Of a DNA stretch of 9,638 nucleotides, positions 6,501 through 9,638 are shown one piece after another. The notes below the pieces were generated by a model. It worked only from the letters and a program-made list of their open reading frames with translations, searched no databases and was not told the origin of the DNA. This DNA comes from an uncultured Veillonella sp. (GTDB taxonomy: Bacteria; Bacillota_C; Negativicutes; Veillonellales; Veillonellaceae), in NCBI GenBank assembly GCA_900765235.1, contig CAAFRK010000027.1:1-9638 (forward strand), given 5' to 3'. Within the stretch, counting starts at the first letter, position 1. The number at the start of each line of letters is the position of its first letter. Both the position numbers and the translations under genes were made by a program.

Positions 6501-9500
6501 TGGCACTCAAACTGGCAACTTTGTAACAGGTCTAGATAATACAACTTGGAACATGGCTGACCCTGTGTTCGTACCTGGTCGCGCAGCTACAGAAGATCAA
6601 TTGAAAACTGTTAGTGATGCAGTAAGAGCAGCAAATGCAGGCTCCAGTGACTATCGCTTGATTGGTGACCCAGCTAATACGACTGATGGTTCTTACAAGG
6701 TTACAAACAACCAAGTAGACTTGAAGGTAAAAGACGATAAATCTGGTACTACTAATACTGTAACTATTAAAGATATTGCGTCTAAAACTGAGTTAGATAA
6801 ATTAAACGATCGCGCTGTTAAATACGATGTAGATGGTTCTGGGATTGTAGATAAATCCAAGGTAACATACGAAGGCCCTACATATAGCAGTACTAATAAA
6901 TCTGGTGGTACTCACGTAACTAACGTGGCGTACGCAACAGGTAACGACGGTAGCGAAGCAGTTAACGTAGATTATTTAACTGACAAAATCAAAGACAGCT
7001 CCGATGCTTTGATCAATAAAGGATTGAAATTCGATGCTAACGTTGGTGGTGTTAAGACTAATAAACTAGGTTCTACTGTAAAAGTTCAAGGTGAAGGCAC
7101 AGAAGCCGACGCTAACTACAGCGGTAAAAACATCAAAACTTTCATTAAACAAGATACAGCAGGTAACACAACAATCGACGTTAAGATGAACAAAAATCTT
7201 GAAGTTGAAACAGTGACTGCTACAGGTGCTAACGGCAAGGATGGCAAAATCGGCATTAATGGTAAAGATGGTGTTACTACAAACCTTTCCATTACTCGTG
7301 ATGGTCAACCTGGTGTAGATGGTGCGGCTGGTACAACTACAACGCGTATTGTTTATGAAAAACCAGATGGTACTAAAGAAGAGGTAGCTACGTTAAATGA
7401 TGGCCTTAAATTCAAAGGCGACATGGGTGCTACTTCTAATGTAAAACTCAATAAACAAGTGGACGTAACTGGTGGCGTTACAAATGCAGCTGACCTTGCA
7501 ACAGGTAACAATATCGGTGTTACATCTGCAGCAGTTGATGCTAATGGCAATGCTAAACTTCAATTGCAACTTGCTAAAGATATTACAGGCCTTAAATCTG
7601 TAACGGCTACAGATACTGTGAAAGCTGGTACTGCGACAGTAGGTAACCAAACTGCTACAGATAACAAAGGTGGCACTCAAACTGGTAACTTTGTAACAGG
7701 TCTAGATAATACAAATTGGAACATGACTGATCCTGTATTCGTACCTGGCCGTGCGGCAACAGAAGACCAATTGAAAACTGTTAGTGATGCGGTGAAAGCT
7801 GCGAGCGCAAGTGCATCTGACTATCGCTTGATTGGTGATCCAACAAACACAACTGACGGTTCCTACAAGGTTACAAACAACCAAGTAGACTTAAAGGTTA
7901 AAGATGATAAATCTGGTACCACTAACACTGTAACTATCAAAGATATTGCGTCTAAAACTGAGCTCGACAAATTAGAAGATCGTGCTGTTAAGTATGATTT
8001 AGATGGTACAGGTAATGTAGATAAATCTAAAGTAACCTACGAAGGTCCTGCGTACAACAGTACTAATAAATCTGGTGGTACTCATGTAACTAATGTGGCG
8101 TACGCAACAGGTAACGATGGTAGCGAAGCGGTTAACGTAGACTACTTAACTGACAAAATTAAAGATAGCTCCGATGCTTTGATCAACAAAGGTCTTAAAT
8201 TCGATGCTAATGTTGGTGGCGTTCAAACTAATAAACTTGGTTCCACTGTTCTTGTAAAAGGTGAAGGCAATGAAGCAGACGCAAATTACAGCGGCGAAAA
8301 CATTAAGACTTTCATCAAACAAGATAATACAACTGGTAACACAACAATTGATATTAAATTGAACAAGAACCTTGTAGCCGATTCCATCAAAGTTAACAAA
8401 GATGGCAGAGACGGTAAAGATGGCGTATCCATTACTGGTCCTACTGGCGTGGCTGGTCAAGACGGCAACAATGGTAAGGTAGGTATCACAGGTGCTGACG
8501 GCAAAGACGCTGTATCTATCTCCGGTAAAGACGGCGTAGGTCACATCGGCTTAACAGGCCCTGCTGGTACAAACGGCAAGGACGGCACAAATGGTATCGA
8601 CATGTCCGTTAAGAATGGTTATGACGATGCTGCTAAAGGTGTTAAGGGCGAAAAAGGTGTAGACGGTGTTGATGGTATTACACGCATTGTGTATACAGAC
8701 AATACTGGTGAGCACCAAGTAGCTACAATGGACGACGGCATGTTATACGGTGGTGACACAGGTGCTGTAATCAAGAAAAAACTTAACAATCAAGTAAATG
8801 TTAAGGGTGGCATTACAGATCCAGCCAAATTTACAGCTGACGATAATATCGGTGTTGTATCTGATGGAACAGATACGTTGAAAGTTCGTTTGGCGAAAGA
8901 TCTTAAAGGTCTTAATACAGTAACTGCTACTGAAACAGTTAAGGCTGGCGATGTTGTGATGGGTAAACAATCTGATGGCACACCTGCAGCCAATATTGGC
9001 AACTATGTAACAGGCCTAGATAATAAAGATTGGGACGTAATAAATCCAACTGCTGTTAGTGGCCGTGCTGCTACAGAAGATCAGTTGAAAAAGGTTACAG
9101 AGGCTATCAACAATCAAAGCTCCAACTCCACAGATTATCGTTTAGTTCAAAACCAAACAGCTGGCTCCAATGGCGACTACACTGTAGACAACAACGGTGA
9201 TGTGGCGTTGACTGTACAAGATAAAAATCATCCAAACCAAACTGAAACAGTAACTATCAAGGACGTAGCATCTAAATCTAACCTAGATAAATTAGATGAT
9301 CGCGCTGTTAAGTACGACTTGGATCCTGCTACAAATACTGTAGATAAATCTAAGGTAACTTACGAAGGCCCTACTTACACTAATAAAACTGGTGGTACTC
9401 ACGTAACTAATGTGGCGTACGCAACAGGTAACGATGGTAGCGAAGCGGTTAACGTAGATTACTTAACTGATAAAATCAAAGATAGCTCCGATGCGTTGAT

Positions 9501-9638
9501 TAACAAAGGCCTTAAATTCGATGCTAACGTTGGTGGTGTTCAAACTAACAAATTAGGCTCTACTGTAACTGTTAAAGGCGAAGGCAATGAAGCAGACGCA
9601 AATTACAGCGGCGAAAACATTAAGACTTTCATCAAACA
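3343..9638 (+). CDS. Giant trimeric autotransporter adhesin (type Vc, YadA/Hia-like), 3' end outside window
   Basis: The frame is open for 2098 codons to the window edge, so this is the N-terminal part of a very large adhesin. Family members trimerise, cross the outer membrane through a C-terminal YadA anchor, and bind host surfaces, matrix or other bacteria. Residues 1-24 match the ESPR (MNRIYNVIWSKTKKCYVVVS); a hydrophobic core (42-57) and VNA end the extended signal peptide near 62. Residues 63-114 are Tyr- and Gly-rich and unlike known domains. Then come a YadA-type head (115-406), neck (429-462), second head (532-586), second neck (618-656), two DLSNI-type stalk segments (657-852) and a repeated stalk module from 853. 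Cys-15 is the only Cys I found. Trp is rare, and one Trp recurs per module (1069, 1459, 1897) in an xGLDNxxW motif followed by GRAATEDQLK, resembling Trp-ring/neck connectors. The anchor domain is not visible. It probably belongs with the Veillonella trimeric autotransporters; I assign no gene name. Confidence 0.95.
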   Translation, partial: MNRIYNVIWSKTKKCYVVVSEIVKSGGGKVKSLHTGKTHARMGAVMAVAALLAGVNITPVNAAAMIIDGVYNGYATAYEMGARPSYLYNYGNPGNKKALDNSGSDTYYSGQNNNLFGIAIGRDTDIQESQDARYYSGIAIGDRAKATGGLSFSIGSYAQSTKPSAMAIGTASLSSGFNSLAMMRQSAATGNFSTAIGTASWAEGTGSFAMGYSAQAHGDQSIAIGAAEPITVPGSGNEPSASYNGTTNTVTEGARSLAFGTKARTSAAASDSMAFGSNATTGGSNAVAVGNSANASARDAFAFGNTTQATGANAIAMGRKAQAVQTNSIAMGSHAKALEANALAIGGKAEASKAGTMAIGTEAKASSNNSTAIGNGAEVTGENSMALGAGAKISSNNSIALGAGTEFNDPLVNTYAAFINELNPAEAGVVAVGNTGTPRRIVNVAGGQNDNDAATIKQLRYVNNNLAMTIAGPTYTGYQANGSTYKAPDFNIKNSTYHTVKEAVEAAQTNFFSAKGTSADANYDNKGATGTNATAAGVRASAAGNFGTALGAKATATSDKSTALGYNAKVTEDDGVALGSNSVANTAAGIAGYDVSAADNRANKYTALTGNVATSTLGAVSVGQSTSVGNETRQITNLAAGTKDTDAVNVAQLRNVNLKIAGNTNDNNGKNDVLLDKQTLTVKGDGTYVTTKANNQTIDVTLTNDTKDKIDNAANKDLSNITNVGKKNITALGTIVEAGHNVTIPAATVDATTGQKTYTVNAMDTKVSLGTSGLMTLTGGTPDANGVRNYTVDVDPTKVAKTDLSNINNDGKTVIREEAQKAVKVIAGQNTTVTEGTDGTYKTYAVNVASAGDYRLVENSAAADKSYTVTGNKVDLTVQDGSNPANTKTVTIKNIASKTELDQLNDRAVKYDVDGSGNVDKSKVPYEGPTYSSTNKSGGTHVTNVAYATGNDGSEAVNVDYLTDKITDTKAELINKGLKFNADNNDVKTNKLGSTVTVSGDANITTKITQTGDDSTIAVALNKDLNVKTVTATDTVKAGTTTAGNQTATDNKGGTQTGNFVTGLDNTTWNMADPVFVPGRAATEDQLKTVSDAVRAANAGSSDYRLIGDPANTTDGSYKVTNNQVDLKVKDDKSGTTNTVTIKDIASKTELDKLNDRAVKYDVDGSGIVDKSKVTYEGPTYSSTNKSGGTHVTNVAYATGNDGSEAVNVDYLTDKIKDSSDALINKGLKFDANVGGVKTNKLGSTVKVQGEGTEADANYSGKNIKTFIKQDTAGNTTIDVKMNKNLEVETVTATGANGKDGKIGINGKDGVTTNLSITRDGQPGVDGAAGTTTTRIVYEKPDGTKEEVATLNDGLKFKGDMGATSNVKLNKQVDVTGGVTNAADLATGNNIGVTSAAVDANGNAKLQLQLAKDITGLKSVTATDTVKAGTATVGNQTATDNKGGTQTGNFVTGLDNTNWNMTDPVFVPGRAATEDQLKTVSDAVKAASASASDYRLIGDPTNTTDGSYKVTNNQVDLKVKDDKSGTTNTVTIKDIASKTELDKLEDRAVKYDLDGTGNVDKSKVTYEGPAYNSTNKSGGTHVTNVAYATGNDGSEAVNVDYLTDKIKDSSDALINKGLKFDANVGGVQTNKLGSTVLVKGEGNEADANYSGENIKTFIKQDNTTGNTTIDIKLNKNLVADSIKVNKDGRDGKDGVSITGPTGVAGQDGNNGKVGITGADGKDAVSISGKDGVGHIGLTGPAGTNGKDGTNGIDMSVKNGYDDAAKGVKGEKGVDGVDGITRIVYTDNTGEHQVATMDDGMLYGGDTGAVIKKKLNNQVNVKGGITDPAKFTADDNIGVVSDGTDTLKVRLAKDLKGLNTVTATETVKAGDVVMGKQSDGTPAANIGNYVTGLDNKDWDVINPTAVSGRAATEDQLKKVTEAINNQSSNSTDYRLVQNQTAGSNGDYTVDNNGDVALTVQDKNHPNQTETVTIKDVASKSNLDKLDDRAVKYDLDPATNTVDKSKVTYEGPTYTNKTGGTHVTNVAYATGNDGSEAVNVDYLTDKIKDSSDALINKGLKFDANVGGVQTNKLGSTVTVKGEGNEADANYSGENIKTFIK
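3685..4560 (+). repeat. YadA-like head: about 19 short beta-roll repeats
   Basis: Residues 115-406 contain about 19 copies of a repeat of roughly 14 residues, with the core pattern x[S/A][I/M/L/F]A[I/M/L/F]G followed by an Ala-rich turn. Examples are SGIAIGDRAKATG, NAIAMGRKAQAVQ and NSIALGAGTEF. This pattern forms the trimeric left-handed beta-roll of YadA-type heads, which commonly carry the binding activity. One copy is degenerate (SLAMMR in place of SLAxGx, near 3880-3894). One is expanded by an insertion of about 27 residues rich in Pro, Gly and Thr (4021-4101), likely a surface loop. Confidence 0.88.
4627..4728 (+). other. First neck motif
   Basis: Residues 429-462 run from VVAVGNTG through RRIVNVAGG to DAATIKQLRYV. 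This matches the TAA neck, which joins a wide beta-rolled head to a narrow coiled-coil stalk; its usual signature is xITNVAxGxxxxDAVNxxQL. The DNDAATIKQL variant replaces the usual DAVN. Confidence 0.85.
4936..5100 (+). repeat. Second, short YadA-like head segment
   Basis: Residues 532-586 hold four more head repeats (NATAAGVRASAAG, GTALGAKATATS, STALGYNAKVTE, GVALGSNSVAN). A non-repeat insertion rich in Ala, Asn and Thr (587-617) then leads into the next neck. Two separate heads in one fibre, as in other long TAAs, imply more than one binding zone along its length. Confidence 0.8.
5194..5310 (+). other. Second neck motif
   Basis: Residues 618-656 contain GAVSVGQST, then RQITNLAAGTKDTDAVNVAQL, which is close to the textbook neck signature. 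It marks the change from head 2 to the long stalk. Confidence 0.9.
5491..5898 (+). repeat. Two DLSNI-type stalk segments before the main repeat
   Basis: Two related segments start at 5491 (DLSNITNVGKKNI) and 5749 (DLSNINNDGKTVI), 258 bases apart. Each runs into a GxNxTxxx...GxKTYxVN strand pattern. They are diverged at DNA level, unlike the later modules. I recognise the motif from other Negativicutes TAA stalks but cannot name the fold with certainty. Confidence 0.6.
6160..6240 (+). other. Stalk neck, module 1 (repeated at 6910-6990, 8080-8160, 9397-9477)
   Basis: The segment begins THVTNVAYATGNDGSEAVNV and ends YLTDKI, a neck variant (compare ITNLAAGTKDTDAVNVAQL at the second neck). The 27-residue segment recurs unchanged at protein level in all four modules at the positions given. 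Only synonymous changes separate the DNA copies, making this the most constrained part of the module. Confidence 0.8.
7225..7338 (+). repeat. Short collagen-like Gly-X-Y cassette, module 2
   Basis: Six Gly triplets (GAN GKD GKI GIN GKD GVT, 7225-7278) and then, after eight residues, four more (GQP GVD GAA GTT, 7303-7338), residues 1295-1332. The Y position is often Asp, as in bacterial collagen-like proteins, which lack hydroxyproline. A trimeric fibre could fold such triplets into a triple helix, although the stretches are short. Confidence 0.7.
8404..8682 (+). repeat. Expanded collagen-like Gly-X-Y cassette, module 3
   Basis: Residues 1688-1780 contain about 24 Gly-X-Y triplets in blocks with short breaks. 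They include GRD GKD GVS, GPT GVA GQD GNN GKV GIT GAD GKD, GLT GPA GTN GKD GTN GID and GVK GEK GVD GVD GIT. Breaks such as AVSIS and a Gly-poor stretch (about 8602-8637) interrupt it. GKD recurs, and charged K/E/D positions could pair between chains. It occupies the same slot as the shorter cassette in module 2 and is absent from module 1. Confidence 0.75.

Larger units (their letters stand above)
5899..9638 (+). repeat. Long stalk module repeated four times with increasing length
   Basis: Each module starts with DYRL, at 5899, 6649, 7819 and 9133, giving lengths of 750, 1170 and 1314 bases plus a fourth cut by the window end. Shared order: DYRL segment, VTIKxIASK, RAVKYDxDG loop, neck THVTNVAYATGNDGSEAVN, INKGLKF, TxxTIxxxLNKxL, VTATxTVKAG, Trp-containing GLDN segment, GRAATEDQLK. 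Modules 2 and 3 add a collagen-like cassette and a TRIVYxxxxG segment that module 1 lacks. DNA identity is high in places: 6121-6180 and 6871-6930 differ at one base, and 8263-8321 is identical to 9580-9638 over 59 bases. This indicates recent duplication or gene conversion. Confidence 0.93.

Noticed and set aside
4068..9002. Numerous minus-strand open frames of 60-132 codons
   Set aside because: All are antisense to the trimeric autotransporter. Similar antisense proteins recur at equivalent module positions, as expected when a repeated gene casts repeated shadows.

Overview
The window holds two cell-surface adhesin genes of the type V secretion (autotransporter) class, both on the + strand, and essentially nothing else that codes. 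The low to moderate GC content, an outer-membrane export signal on both proteins, and the flavour of the sequences (ESPR beginning MNRIYNVIWSKTKKCYVVVS, stalk motifs such as DLSNI, SGRAATEDQL and VKYDxDG) point to a diderm Firmicute of the Negativicutes. Veillonella is the most likely genus, because members of that genus carry clusters of monomeric and trimeric autotransporters. This is recognition from memory, not a search result.

Region 1-204 is an AT-rich leader. It has one plausible promoter, two interleaved inverted repeats, and an unusual start region in which a good Shine-Dalgarno sequence serves a start codon followed at once by a stop. Region 205-2661 encodes a complete classical (monomeric, type Va) autotransporter: signal peptide, passenger of about 350 residues, a proline-rich linker made of ten exact [10 protein letters not shown] decapeptides, and a C-terminal beta-barrel ending in Phe. 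A strong intrinsic terminator follows at 2752-2796.

Region 2797-3342 is AT-rich and non-coding. It contains a terminator-like or attenuator-like hairpin near 3126-3149, and a convincing extended -10 promoter about 80 bases before the next gene.

Region 3343 to the end is a single open reading frame without a stop. It encodes at least 2098 residues of a giant trimeric autotransporter adhesin (type Vc). In order it has an extended signal peptide, a Tyr-rich N-terminal segment, a YadA-like head of about 19 short repeats, a neck, a short second head, a second neck, and then a long stalk. The stalk is built from a repeated module that grows along the chain (250, 390, then 438 residues, and a fourth cut off by the window end) by acquiring collagen-like Gly-X-Y cassettes and a companion segment. 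The C-terminal YadA-type membrane anchor must lie beyond the window.

The two genes are separated by a terminator and have their own promoters, so they are probably separate transcription units in one adhesin locus, not an operon. Both products are expected to reach the outer surface through Sec and the BAM machinery and to act in attachment, co-aggregation or biofilm formation. I see no mobile element, CRISPR array, tRNA or rRNA. The most interesting points are the leader of gene 1, the synonymous-only drift of the proline repeat, and the stepwise growth of the stalk module.
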